DNA of 12,733 nt. Source: Oscillospiraceae bacterium. Its GTDB lineage: Bacteria > Bacillota > Clostridia > Oscillospirales > Oscillospiraceae. The translations under genes were made by a program, and so were the position numbers. Below are positions 1 through 6,047 of this stretch, one piece after another. How positions within the stretch are numbered: position 1 is the stretch's first letter; the number at the start of each line of letters is the position of its first letter. The stretch covers positions 1 through 12,733 of the forward strand of contig JAFQSI010000197.1 in the NCBI GenBank assembly GCA_017409645.1, read 5' to 3'. Below the pieces are notes generated by a model. The model searched no databases and was not told the DNA's origin. It saw only the letters and a list, made by a program, of their open reading frames with translations.

Positions 1-61
1 CCAGGATGATGTCCGCCCTGCCGTCCGGATGCAGTCGGTGGACCCTTACGATTTGTTCCAT
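1..61 (-). CDS. Partial CDS (N-terminus only), third gene of the cda operon, possibly RseC-like
   Basis: Only the first 20 codons are in the window. The reading frame starts with an ATG (61-59) and reads MEQIVRVHRLHPDGR onwards to the window edge. The ATG lies one base after the cdaR stop (TGA then A then TG), and a GGAGGAA ribosome site sits just upstream inside the end of cdaR, so translation is probably coupled to cdaR. The short start (an opening strand followed by an H-P-D-G-R-A turn) reminds me of RseC/MucC-like proteins (SoxR-reducing-system family), but 20 residues cannot prove this. In many Firmicutes the gene after cdaA-cdaR is glmM, and this start does not look like GlmM. It is confidently a gene; its identity is weak. 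Confidence 0.6.
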   Translation of the reverse strand, partial: MEQIVRVHRLHPDGRADIIL

Positions 62-62
62 A

Positions 63-1301
63 TCATTCCTCCGGGGCTGTGGGTTCCGGTGTGACCTGAA
101 CGGAGATGCTGTAGCTGCCCACCTCTCCAAGGCTTTCATAGCTGACGGGGAAGCGGATGATCGGCTCCACCGCGGCGGTGTTCTCCACCCCAGCCAGATC
201 CACCTGAACGATGATGTCCGTGGCGCCCAGCCGCTGGATCTCCGATTTCAGGCCCCGGACCGTGATGATCAGCTGCTTCGTCAGGGGCTCCCAGGTCATA
301 CCCGGAGCCAGATTCAGGGCTTCGAACTCAGACACGGTGAATTCCCGGGTCGCGAGCTTCGGGAAGCTGATGGAAACCGCCGCCGTGGGCAGGTTGCTGA
401 CATTGTTCACGCCCTCGGGCAGATTGATTTCAAATTCCATCACCGTATCCTCGGTGATCTGGGACAGGTCGATGGTGCCCAGATTCAGCTCCGACAGGGC
501 ATTGAGCGCCGTCTCGCTGCCGGAGACGCTGATCTCCTTCGGCTCGATCTGGACCGTGGTGGTATCCTCCGTTGCGCCGCCGCCGTCGACCAGGGTGACC
601 TTCAGGGGGATCTTCTTGACCATGCTCACCGGCAGATAGACCTTCACCTCCGAGACGTTGGTGGTGATCCAGGCGGCGTCCACGGGTGTATTCTTCTTGT
701 CCTGCAGCACATAGCGGCAGCTTTCATAGATCGTCTCCGTGCGGCCCTCGCAGTCGATGGTGATGGCCGCATGGTCGATCTGATCCACCACGCTCTCCGG
801 GCCGCTGATCTCCACGACACTGTGGTCCAGCTCCACGGCGGCGTTGTCCTTGATGTAATTGGCGGGGACATCACCCTCCAGATTCACCTGGACCGGGATC
901 TCCTTGGTCTTCCGTCTGGCCACGATCAGCGTCACCCGGTCCGGGTCCCGCTCAGCGGAGACAGCGCCGGTGGGCACATCGCCGGGATAGATGATGCTGT
1001 AGGTCAGATTGTGTTCTCCGGGCTCGTTGATGTCGGAGAGGTCTGCCACCACCTGGATGTTGCCGGAGTTGATCTTGCTGACGTCCTGGCGGCTTCCGTG
1101 GACCTTCAGGTCGACCACATATTCCTCCTCGCTCAGCAGCATCAGCTGCCGCTCGCTGAGTCTGGTCTTTCCCTCCAGCGCCACGGGGATATTGTAAAAG
1201 GTCTGCTCATAGTCCGTATTGACATAGGTCCGGACATACATCCACAGTCCCAGCGCGATCACAAAGGACAGCAGAAGCGCGCCGAGCTTACTTCTTGTCA
1301 T
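63..1301 (-). CDS. cdaR: CdaR, YbbR-domain regulator of the diadenylate cyclase
   Basis: 412 aa. One N-terminal membrane segment (about residues 5-24, GALLLSFVIALGLWMYV) is followed by an extracytoplasmic region built from about four YbbR repeats (roughly 35-110, 115-200, 212-302, 318-405). Each repeat shows the family's pattern of short beta strands with motifs of the I-x-V-x-V/P-V-x-L type and a conserved G-P-E/G-S-E turn (ISGPESVVDQI, VSGSETALNAL). In the family, CdaR anchors in the membrane next to CdaA and modulates c-di-AMP synthesis in response to envelope state. The start ATG has an AAGGAGG site and lies 14 bases inside the 3' end of cdaA, typical of a translationally coupled operon. 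Family and domain assignment are firm; the direction of regulation here is not visible. Confidence 0.93.
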   Translation of the reverse strand: MTRSKLGALLLSFVIALGLWMYVRTYVNTDYEQTFYNIPVALEGKTRLSERQLMLLSEEEYVVDLKVHGSRQDVSKINSGNIQVVADLSDINEPGEHNLTYSIIYPGDVPTGAVSAERDPDRVTLIVARRKTKEIPVQVNLEGDVPANYIKDNAAVELDHSVVEISGPESVVDQIDHAAITIDCEGRTETIYESCRYVLQDKKNTPVDAAWITTNVSEVKVYLPVSMVKKIPLKVTLVDGGGATEDTTTVQIEPKEISVSGSETALNALSELNLGTIDLSQITEDTVMEFEINLPEGVNNVSNLPTAAVSISFPKLATREFTVSEFEALNLAPGMTWEPLTKQLIITVRGLKSEIQRLGATDIIVQVDLAGVENTAAVEPIIRFPVSYESLGEVGSYSISVQVTPEPTAPEE

Positions 1302-2160
1302 TGCTCTTCTCCTCCTTACCGGTCAGGATATCCTTCATCGCGGTGACGATCTTCATCTCCTGCTTTGCCCCCTCATCCCGGATCAGCTCCTGGCGCAGCA
1401 ACCGCTCCAGGGTCTGGGGAGCCAGGTGGCGCTTGAGCATGCCGCCCACGGCCACGGAGATGGTGCCCGTTTCCTCGGAGACGATGACCACCACGGCGTC
1501 GCTGGCCTCACTGGTGCCCACACCGGCCCGGTGCCGGGTACCCAGATCCGCGCTGAGCCGGTGGCTTTCGGACAGGGGCATGACGCAGCCCGCCGCGGCG
1601 ATTCGGCCCTCGCGGATGATCATGGCGCCGTCGTGCAGAGCGGCCTTGGGGAAGAAGATATTGCGGATCATCTGCTCCGATACCCGGCCGTCGATAATGG
1701 TTCCGGTCTTGAAATACTCATCGAGCTGCTGGGTCCGGGCGAAGACGATCAGCGCGCCCACCTTTTCCCGGCCCATGATCTCGCAGGCCTTGACGGTCTG
1801 GCTGATGACCACATCCATCTCCTCCAGCTTTTTCTCCACGCCCAGGAACCGGCGCAGGCTGACGGAGTTGCCCAGGTGGTCCATCATCCGCCGCAGCTCC
1901 GGCTGGAAGAGGATCACCAGCGCCAGCAGTCCCACCGCCAGCACCTGGCTCAGCAGAAAGTTCAGCGTCCACAGCTCCCAGATCTGGGTCACCGCCGAGA
2001 CGACCAATATGGCAATGAAGCCCTTTGCGATCCGCGTGGCAGAGGTGCTGCGCACCAGAAGCACCACCCGGTAGATCAGGTAGGTGACCAACAGGATATC
2101 CAGGACGTCCCGCCACTGCATGGTGGTCAGGGTTCCAAACAGTTCCCGAACGGCATCCAT
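1288..2160 (-). CDS. cdaA: Diadenylate cyclase CdaA (c-di-AMP synthase)
   Basis: About 290 aa. Makes cyclic di-AMP from two ATP at the membrane; c-di-AMP governs potassium/osmolyte balance and cell-wall homeostasis in Firmicutes. Three N-terminal hydrophobic segments (about residues 20-37, 46-60, 67-86) precede the DAC (DisA_N) domain. That domain carries both hallmark motifs: DGA in ALHDGAMII (178-180) and RHR in LGTRHRAGVG (210-212), followed by SEASDAVVVIVSEETG. Two adjacent starts are possible, GTG at 2163 or ATG at 2160. A GAGGGAA site upstream serves either, and I report the ATG. It is the first gene after a promoter at 2238-2266 and overlaps cdaR by 14 bases. Length and topology are normal for CdaA/DacA (also called YbbP). 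Confidence 0.96.
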   Translation of the reverse strand: MDAVRELFGTLTTMQWRDVLDILLVTYLIYRVVLLVRSTSATRIAKGFIAILVVSAVTQIWELWTLNFLLSQVLAVGLLALVILFQPELRRMMDHLGNSVSLRRFLGVEKKLEEMDVVISQTVKACEIMGREKVGALIVFARTQQLDEYFKTGTIIDGRVSEQMIRNIFFPKAALHDGAMIIREGRIAAAGCVMPLSESHRLSADLGTRHRAGVGTSEASDAVVVIVSEETGTISVAVGGMLKRHLAPQTLERLLRQELIRDEGAKQEMKIVTAMKDILTGKEEKSNDKK

Positions 2161-2237
2161 CACTCATTTCCCTCACTTTTGATCTCAGTTTCGGGCCCGC
2201 CGCGAAAAAGCCGCATACGAACCCTATTATCTAATCT

Positions 2238-2266
2238 ATTATAGCGGATAGCGCGAAAGATAGCAA
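2238..2266 (-). promoter_or_regulatory. Sigma-A-type promoter of the cda operon
   Basis: On the minus strand, TTGCTA (2266-2261) is followed after exactly 17 bases by a perfect TATAAT (2243-2238). Transcription would begin near 2231, giving a leader of about 70 nt before cdaA. It sits just beyond the terminator of the upstream desulfurase gene, making cdaA the first gene of its own unit. Confidence 0.8.
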
Positions 2267-2279
2267 GAGTCAAGATGTT

Positions 2280-2315
2280 AAAAAAACATGTCCCCCGCCG
2301 GGAGCGTACGGGGGA
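2280..2315 (-). terminator. Intrinsic terminator of the DUF3343/desulfurase operon
   Basis: Read on the minus strand, TCCCCCG (2315-2309) pairs with CGGGGGA (2297-2291) across an 11-base loop. CATG and a run of seven T (2286-2280) follow. It is placed 24 bases after the stop codon of the gene ending at 2339. Confidence 0.8.
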
Positions 2316-2338
2316 ATATACCGAATCGCGCTGTTTTT

Positions 2339-3427
2339 TCAGGACAATCGGCCAAGAAGTGCATCCGCATCGGCTCGGGTCGAATCGAAGCCGAAGCTGA
2401 CCCGCACCGTTCCCGTGTCCAGAGTCCCGGCACTTTTATGGGCCAGCGGCGCGCAGTGGAGCCCCGCCCGGAGGGCGATGCCGGCCCCGGCGAGCCGGTC
2501 GCAGAGGGTCTGGCAGTCCTCCCCGCCCCGGAAGGACACAGTCCCCAGCTGATGGGGACCGTGAAAGACCTCCCAGCCCTGTTTTCTCAGCCTGGCGGCG
2601 GTGTATGCCGCCAGGGCGGCCTCCTCCCTGCCGATGCTTTCCGGTCCCCGGTCCAGGACCAGCCGCAGCCCTGCCTCCAGTCCCGCGAAGCCGGGCACGT
2701 TCAGGGTACCGGCCTCGGCCCGGTCCGGCAGGAAATCGGGCATGGTCTGCCGCTCGGACTCGCTGCCGGTGCCCCCCATCAGCAGCGGCCGCGGCTTTCT
2801 GCCGCACAGCAGCAGCCCGGTCCCCATGGGACCGAGCAGCCCCTTGTGCCCCGGCATGGCGATGAAGTCCGCGCCCAGCTCCCCGAAATCGATGGGGATG
2901 GCCCCCGCCGACTGGGCCGCGTCCAGGACGAACGGCACGCCCCGCTTCCGACACTCTGCGGCCAACTCGCGGACCGGCAGGATATACCCGAAAACGTTGG
3001 AAACATGGGTAAAGACCGCGCAGCTCGCCCCCCGGTCCAGGGCTTTGCGGAATCCTCTGATGGTGTCCTCCCAGTCAAAGAGTCGCCGGCCCGCGACCGT
3101 CACCCTGGCCCGGAGCCCATGCAGGGGCCGGGTGACGGCGTTATGCTCGAAGCCGGAAACAGCCACCCGGTCCCCCGGCTTCACCAGGGTCCGGATGGCC
3201 ATGTTCAGCCCCTGGGTACAGTTTTGGGTCAGCACCACCCGCTCCGGATCGACAGAGAAAAGCTCCCCCGCCGCCTCCCGGCAGCGGTACAGCACCTCCG
3301 CCCCGGCCCGGGCGGCCTCATGGCTCCCCCGGCCGGGGTTGGCGCACCGCTCCATGGCCTCCCCCACCGCCGCCCGGACCGCGGGCGGCTTGGGAAAGGA
3401 GGTGGCTCCATGGTCAAGGTAGATCAT
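2339..3427 (-). CDS. Cysteine desulfurase / selenocysteine lyase family PLP enzyme (class V aminotransferase)
   Basis: 362 aa, full length for the family. Removes sulfur (or selenium) from cysteine or selenocysteine as an enzyme-bound persulfide for transfer to acceptors. Visible: YLDHGATS opening (3-10), TQNCTQGLNMAI (67-78), the PLP-stacking His in FEHNAV (His95), the cofactor Asp/Gln in VLDAAQSAG (Asp169, Gln172), the Schiff-base Lys in MPGHKGLLGP (Lys195), and a mobile-loop Cys in GLHCAPLAHKSAGT (Cys325), the catalytic persulfide Cys by family analogy. The C-terminal GTVRVSFGFDST pattern matches the cysteine-desulfurase-like subgroup I know as TIGR01977 better than IscS. Start ATG with AGGAGG six bases upstream, inside the end of the DUF3343 gene (14-base overlap). 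There is no adjacent scaffold gene (iscU/sufU) or tRNA-thiolation gene, so the acceptor is unknown. Confidence 0.9.
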   Translation of the reverse strand: MIYLDHGATSFPKPPAVRAAVGEAMERCANPGRGSHEAARAGAEVLYRCREAAGELFSVDPERVVLTQNCTQGLNMAIRTLVKPGDRVAVSGFEHNAVTRPLHGLRARVTVAGRRLFDWEDTIRGFRKALDRGASCAVFTHVSNVFGYILPVRELAAECRKRGVPFVLDAAQSAGAIPIDFGELGADFIAMPGHKGLLGPMGTGLLLCGRKPRPLLMGGTGSESERQTMPDFLPDRAEAGTLNVPGFAGLEAGLRLVLDRGPESIGREEAALAAYTAARLRKQGWEVFHGPHQLGTVSFRGGEDCQTLCDRLAGAGIALRAGLHCAPLAHKSAGTLDTGTVRVSFGFDSTRADADALLGRLS

Positions 3428-3677
3428 CCCGCACCTCCTCTACCACTCCATCTGCATGGAGCAGATAGCTTTTCCGAAAGGGGAGCTTCTCCTGCCGCAG
3501 CACCTGGAGCCCCGTTTTCAGATCCGGGCATTTCACCTCCACCCCATAGCCGCAGCCCCGCTCCTCCATCCACCTCGGCGTCCGCCGCAGCGTACAGCCC
3601 ATCCCCTCCCGGGCAAAGGCCCGCTCCGCCCGCTGGGCCTGGGTGATGGAGCGGAAGGTCAGAAAAAAGGTTTTCAT
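3414..3677 (-). CDS. DUF3343 small protein (putative S/Se carrier)
   Basis: 87 aa. Opens MKTFFLTFRSITQAQRAERAF and has a Cys-Gly at residues about 42-43 (ERGCGYGVEV) where DUF3343 proteins carry their conserved Cys-Gly; a second Cys lies at about 28 (GMGCTLRR). The family is often found beside YedF-like and SufS-like proteins and is regarded as a likely sulfur or selenium carrier. Here it overlaps the desulfurase gene by 14 bases, so the two are translationally coupled, which supports a donor-carrier relation (inference). Start chosen by an AGGAGGTG site about seven bases upstream. I see no clear promoter in the 85 bases upstream, which are occupied by heptad repeats. Confidence 0.85.
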   Translation of the reverse strand: MKTFFLTFRSITQAQRAERAFAREGMGCTLRRTPRWMEERGCGYGVEVKCPDLKTGLQVLRQEKLPFRKSYLLHADGVVEEVRDDLP

Positions 3678-3706
3678 AGCAGCACCTCCTGGGACAGCAT
3701 ATGACA

Positions 3707-3746
3707 GTGCTGAGTGCTGAGTGCAGAAGGCTGAGTGGGGAGTGAG
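3707..3746 (+). repeat. Degenerate GTGCTGA heptad tandem repeat
   Basis: Two exact GTGCTGA units (3707-3713, 3714-3720), a third with one change (GTGCAGA, 3721-3727), then related CTGAGTG and GGGAGTGAG pieces to 3746. It fills most of the gap between the DUF3343 gene start and the 3' end of the next gene. A related heptad array in the opposite orientation lies at 4253-4280. Confidence 0.75.
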
Positions 3747-3762
3747 AAATGCAGAATGTTTT

Positions 3763-4059
3763 TTACTGCGCTTCCATCAGTCTCAGGATCAGCTCGCTGC
3801 CCCGGCGGAAGCCCTCTGCGAAACCAGCATAGTCATAGGCTGCACACAAGGCGTTTACGGTACTGAGGATCCGGTCTTGCTTTCTGAATTCCAGATCCAC
3901 CACATATCCCTCCAGCTCATCCCGAATCTGCCGGATATCTGATTCATTGCAGTACGGATGCTTTTCGCAGGCTTCATAGAGGATGCGGATGTAGTCCTGT
4001 AATTCCATTTTCTCCTCCCACTTCTGTGCGCTGTACAGTTTTTGAATAGCTTCTTTCAT
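3763..4059 (-). CDS. Small hypothetical protein, mostly helical
   Basis: 98 aa from the preferred ATG. I do not recognise it with confidence. It is predicted to be almost wholly helical, with no signal peptide or membrane segment. An acidic middle (IRQIRDELEGYVVDLEFR) leads to a C-terminus ending YAGFAEGFRRGSELILRLMEAQ; this GF-x-x-G tail recurs in small uncharacterised Clostridial proteins. An alternative GTG start at 4068 would leave no room for a ribosome site, whereas GGGAG stands eight bases before the ATG at 4059, so I choose the latter. The gene is more AT-rich than its neighbours and lies between two heptad-repeat arrays of opposite orientation, hinting at a small accessory insertion. 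No terminator is evident after it. Confidence 0.7.
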   Translation of the reverse strand: MKEAIQKLYSAQKWEEKMELQDYIRILYEACEKHPYCNESDIRQIRDELEGYVVDLEFRKQDRILSTVNALCAAYDYAGFAEGFRRGSELILRLMEAQ

Positions 4060-4160
4060 TTGAATCACTCCCTTCTGTTTTCATTTTTCTATTTTATGAT
4101 AGCATAATATGCCATAATCTCCCCAAATTAGGCCAGATGTGGCCAATTATTTATTATATA

Positions 4161-4190
4161 CTTATCGACTTGAGTCAGCAAGTCGATAAG
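4161..4190. repeat. Perfect 12-bp inverted repeat
   Basis: CTTATCGACTTG (4161-4172), six-base loop, CAAGTCGATAAG (4179-4190). Beyond one mismatch the pairing continues for four more bases on each side. Neither strand has a T-run after it, so it does not look like an intrinsic terminator. It could be a protein-binding site or a folded end of a small repeat element. Confidence 0.8.
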
Positions 4191-4252
4191 CATATCATTT
4201 ATTTCTGAACGGTTGCGGCTCTCTGCGCAGAAAATCCGATTTTTTACATCTT

Positions 4253-4280
4253 CACTCTCCACTCTCCACTCTCCAATCTC
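4253..4280 (-). repeat. Heptad tandem repeat (GAGAGTG on minus strand), four units
   Basis: Plus strand shows CACTCTC three times exactly (4253-4259, 4260-4266, 4267-4273) and once with one change (CAATCTC, 4274-4280). On the minus strand this is the same GAGTG-rich type as the array at 3707-3746, so the two arrays flank the small gene in opposite orientation. Confidence 0.85.
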
Positions 4281-4328
4281 CATCTGTCACTTTATCTAAA
4301 TTTACTTCATCATTTCCATTTTCTACTA

Positions 4329-4357
4329 TTGAAATTGCCCACATCCTCCGTTATAAT
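4329..4357 (+). promoter_or_regulatory. Near-consensus promoter of the KDG kinase gene
   Basis: TTGAAA (4329-4334), 17-base spacer, perfect TATAAT (4352-4357). Transcription would begin near 4364, leaving a leader of roughly 28 nt with an AGGAGG ribosome site (4379-4384) seven bases before the ATG at 4392. No operator-like repeat is obvious around it. Confidence 0.85.
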
Positions 4358-4391
4358 AGAGGTGTTCCATTAATATAGAGGAGGCTGTACC

Positions 4392-5480
4392 ATGCAACAT
4401 CAACATCCGCTGTTCCGCGACCTGAAGAGCGACCTGAAGTTCATCACCATCGGCGAGATCATGCTCCGCCTGAGTCCCCCGAACTACCAGAAGATCCGCA
4501 TGGCCAACGAGTTCGAGGCAACCTACGGCGGCAGCGAGGCCAACATCGCCCTGTCTCTGGCGAACCTGGGCATCGACTCCACCTTCTTTACGGTCGTTCC
4601 CAACAACTCCATCGGCAAGAGCGCCATCCGGACCCTGCGCTCCAACGATGTCCACTGCTCCCCCGTCATCCTCTCCACCCCCGAGGAGACGCCCACCCAC
4701 CGTCTGGGCACCTACTACCTGGAGACGGGCTACGGCATCCGCTCCTCCAAGGTCACCTATGACCGCAAGCACTCCGCCATCACCGAGTATGACCTGAGCA
4801 AGGTGGACATCCATGAGCTGCTGGAGGGTTTCAACTGGCTCCATGTCTCCGGCATCACCCCGGCCCTGAATCAGACCTGCGCCGACTTCATCCTCAACTG
4901 TCTGAAGGTCGCCAAGGAGATGGGCCTGACCACCTCCTTCGACGGCAACTTCCGCTCCAAGCTCTGGACCTGGGAGGAAGCGAGAGACTACTGCACCCAG
5001 TGCCTGCCCTATGTGGATGTGCTGATGGGCATCGAGCCCTACCACCTGTGGAAGGACGAGAATGACCACTCCAAGGGCGACTGGAAGGACGGCGTGCCCC
5101 TGCAGCCCAGCTACGAGCAGCAGGACGAGGTCTTCCAGCACTTCATCGAGCGCTACCCCAACATCAAGTGCATCGCCCGCCATGTGCGCTACGCCCACTC
5201 CGGCTCCCAGAACTCCCTGAAGGCCTACATGTGGTACCAGGGCCACACCTTTGAAAGCAAGCTCTTCACCTTCAACATCCTCGACCGTGTGGGCGGCGGC
5301 GACGCCTTCGCCTCCGGCCTGATCTACGCCATGATCCGGGGCTACAAGCCCATGGACCTGATCAACTTCGCCGTGGCCTCCTCCGTCATCAAGCACACCA
5401 TCCATGGTGACGCCAACATCACCGACGACGACAAGGCCATCAAGGAGATCATGAACCAGAATTTCGACATCAAGCGCTGA
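4392..5480 (+). CDS. kdgK: 2-keto-3-deoxygluconate (KDG) kinase, PfkB family
   Basis: 362 aa cytoplasmic sugar kinase of the ribokinase/PfkB fold; KDG kinase makes KDPG from 2-keto-3-deoxygluconate, feeding the lower Entner-Doudoroff route from uronates/pectin sugars. The N-terminal substrate motif YGGSEANIALSLANLG (45-60) and the C-terminal signature LDRVGGGDAFASGL (297-310, catalytic base Asp304) are intact. The GGGDAF version (instead of GAGDTF) and the tail SSVIKHTIHGDAN (330-342) are typical of the Firmicute KDG-kinase subgroup. The gene stands alone, with its own near-consensus promoter, strong ribosome site and long terminator. Its codons end very largely in C or G, suggesting high expression. 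No aldolase, isomerase or transporter gene is adjacent. PfkB membership is certain; the exact substrate is less so. Confidence 0.88.
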   Translation: MQHQHPLFRDLKSDLKFITIGEIMLRLSPPNYQKIRMANEFEATYGGSEANIALSLANLGIDSTFFTVVPNNSIGKSAIRTLRSNDVHCSPVILSTPEETPTHRLGTYYLETGYGIRSSKVTYDRKHSAITEYDLSKVDIHELLEGFNWLHVSGITPALNQTCADFILNCLKVAKEMGLTTSFDGNFRSKLWTWEEARDYCTQCLPYVDVLMGIEPYHLWKDENDHSKGDWKDGVPLQPSYEQQDEVFQHFIERYPNIKCIARHVRYAHSGSQNSLKAYMWYQGHTFESKLFTFNILDRVGGGDAFASGLIYAMIRGYKPMDLINFAVASSVIKHTIHGDANITDDDKAIKEIMNQNFDIKR

Positions 5481-5492
5481 TGCCACAACCGC

Positions 5493-5530
5493 AAGGCGGC
5501 ATTGCCCGGTATGGGCAATGCCGCCTTTTA
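5493..5530 (+). terminator. Strong intrinsic terminator after kdgK
   Basis: Perfect 15-bp stem AAGGCGGCATTGCCC (5493-5507) / GGGCAATGCCGCCTT (5513-5527) with a five-base loop, running into TTTTA. It begins 12 bases after the kdgK stop and abuts the stop codon of the minus-strand gene that ends at 5528. There is no T-run on the minus side, so it mainly serves kdgK. Confidence 0.92.
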
Positions 5531-5761
5531 CACTTCGATGTCATATCGTTCGCAGAGCCATTCCAGCATCCGCCAGTTCATATCCTCTGAATGGCAGACA
5601 AAGGCCCATAGGATATCCTGCTCCTCCACCGGATAACGGTCCACCAACCTTTCAAAATTTTCCCGGAGTTTTCCATATTCCTTCGACAATGCTGCATATT
5701 TTCGATCTCTGCGCACTTCACGAAAAAGCGCCAGGATTCGTTCCCGCATTTCTTTATTCAT
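5528..5761 (-). CDS. Small helical hypothetical protein, divergent partner of the RHH gene
   Basis: 77 aa, not recognised. Highly charged helical protein, no membrane segment. It begins MNKEMRERILALFREVRRD, carries a single Cys in WAFVCHSEDMNWRMLEWL (a tryptophan-rich C-terminal block) and ends CERYDIEV. A GTG at 5770 is possible, but AGGTGG lies five bases before the ATG at 5761, so I start there. It is read from a promoter with a perfect TTGACA box that interlocks with the promoter of the Arc-like gene running the other way. Copies of TGACGCA/TGCGTCA lie between its promoter and its ATG, so it is probably controlled by the RHH protein (inference). Toxin, anti-repressor or unrelated cargo are all possible; nothing in the sequence decides. 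Confidence 0.75.
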   Translation of the reverse strand: MNKEMRERILALFREVRRDRKYAALSKEYGKLRENFERLVDRYPVEEQDILWAFVCHSEDMNWRMLEWLCERYDIEV

Positions 5762-5779
5762 TCGAACCACCTTTCATTT

Positions 5780-5798
5780 TGACGCATTGATTGCGTCA
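5780..5798. promoter_or_regulatory. Operator-like inverted repeat TGACGCA-N5-TGCGTCA
   Basis: Perfect 7-bp inverted repeat (5780-5786 and 5792-5798) in the early leader of the minus-strand gene, downstream of its -10 box. The same TGCGTCA word recurs twice (5843-5849, 5854-5860) in the leader of the divergent RHH gene. Copies spaced 11-12 bases apart fit the one-turn spacing used by ribbon-helix-helix dimers such as Arc or CopG. Confidence 0.75.
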
Positions 5799-5802
5799 TT
5801 TC

Positions 5803-5831
5803 TGCACATCATCATACAGGATTGATATAAT
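5803..5831 (+). promoter_or_regulatory. Promoter of the RHH gene (extended -10)
   Basis: TGCACA (5803-5808), 17-base spacer, TATAAT (5826-5831) preceded by TGA, i.e. a TGN-extended -10. It lies within a 9-bp inverted repeat CAGGATTGA (5817-5825) / TCAATCCTG (5836-5844) that surrounds the -10 box. Transcription would begin near 5838. Confidence 0.75.
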
Positions 5832-5839
5832 TTTGTCAA
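5811..5839 (-). promoter_or_regulatory. Promoter of the 77-aa gene, interlocked with the RHH promoter
   Basis: On the minus strand TTGACA (5839-5834), 17-base spacer, TATGAT (5816-5811). The -35 box of this promoter sits just past the -10 of the plus-strand promoter and vice versa, so polymerase cannot occupy both at once. Confidence 0.8.
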
Positions 5840-5842
5840 TCC

Positions 5843-5860
5843 TGCGTCAGAGGTGCGTCA
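5843..5860 (+). promoter_or_regulatory. Direct repeat of TGCGTCA, operator-like
   Basis: Two exact TGCGTCA copies (5843-5849 and 5854-5860) with an 11-bp period; the second ends two bases before the RHH gene's ATG, and the ribosome site GAGGTG lies between and across them. A protein bound here would block both transcription and initiation complex formation. Confidence 0.7.
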
Positions 5861-5862
5861 TT

Positions 5863-6045
5863 ATGAAAGATAGTCTTCCCCGCTATACCCTGCGGATCCC
5901 CCAAATTCTTCTGGATAAAATCGGCTATATTGCCGAATACGAAGGCCGCACCAAAAACAAAGAAATCGAGCAGCTCATCAAAAAACGTATTGCGGAATTC
6001 GAGGCCATCCACGGGCCGATCCAGGATACGGAAACCACCGAATAA
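5863..6045 (+). CDS. Arc-like ribbon-helix-helix DNA-binding protein
   Basis: 60 aa from the ATG at 5863; the same frame is open further upstream to 5791, but only this ATG has a ribosome site (GAGGTG, seven bases). The pattern is that of Arc/MetJ-type RHH proteins: a polar beta strand RYTLRIPQ (residues about 7-14), first helix LLDKIGYIAEYEG, then the R-T-K/S-x-N-x-E-I turn (RTKNKEIEQLIKKRIAEFE) that aligns by eye with Arc's GRSVNSEIYQRV. Two such chains dimerise and insert the beta ribbon in the major groove. The short repeats in its own leader and in that of the divergent gene strongly suggest autoregulation (inference). A terminator follows directly. Confidence 0.85.
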   Translation: MKDSLPRYTLRIPQILLDKIGYIAEYEGRTKNKEIEQLIKKRIAEFEAIHGPIQDTETTE

Positions 6046-6047
6046 CG

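Larger units (their letters stand above)
4060..4328. other. AT-rich intergenic region with palindromes, tandem repeats and a doubtful 51-codon ORF
   Basis: Contains, left to right: the leader of the gene ending at 3763 (no convincing promoter found); an imperfect palindrome AATTAGGCCA-gatg-TGGCCAATT (4126-4148); a 12-bp perfect inverted repeat (4161-4190); and heptad repeats (4253-4280). A 51-codon minus-strand ORF (4283 to 4128) runs across the palindrome and repeats. It reads through a reasonable amino-acid mix ending LIDLLTQVDKYIINNWPHLA, but it lacks a good ribosome site and its N-terminus is encoded by the heptad repeat, so I do not call it a gene. Confidence 0.6.

Noticed and set aside
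6..1346. 446-codon plus-strand open frame opposite cdaR
   Set aside because: Antisense shadow of a clear cdaR gene; repetitive H/D/L/Q-rich translation without domain motifs.
4161..4190. Palindrome as an intrinsic terminator
   Set aside because: No T-run follows on either strand and no gene ends directly upstream on either side.
3707..4280. Heptad arrays as a CRISPR
   Set aside because: Units are only seven bases, contiguous without spacers, and degenerate.
4326..5486. 386-codon minus-strand open frame opposite kdgK
   Set aside because: Shadow of kdgK's C-ending codons; V/G/D/L-rich translation that would run through the kdgK promoter.
5863..6045. RHH protein plus 77-aa protein as a known toxin-antitoxin pair
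   Set aside because: Classical type II pairs are co-directional and overlapping. These genes are divergent and the partner has no RelE, MazF, PIN or Fic features that I can see.
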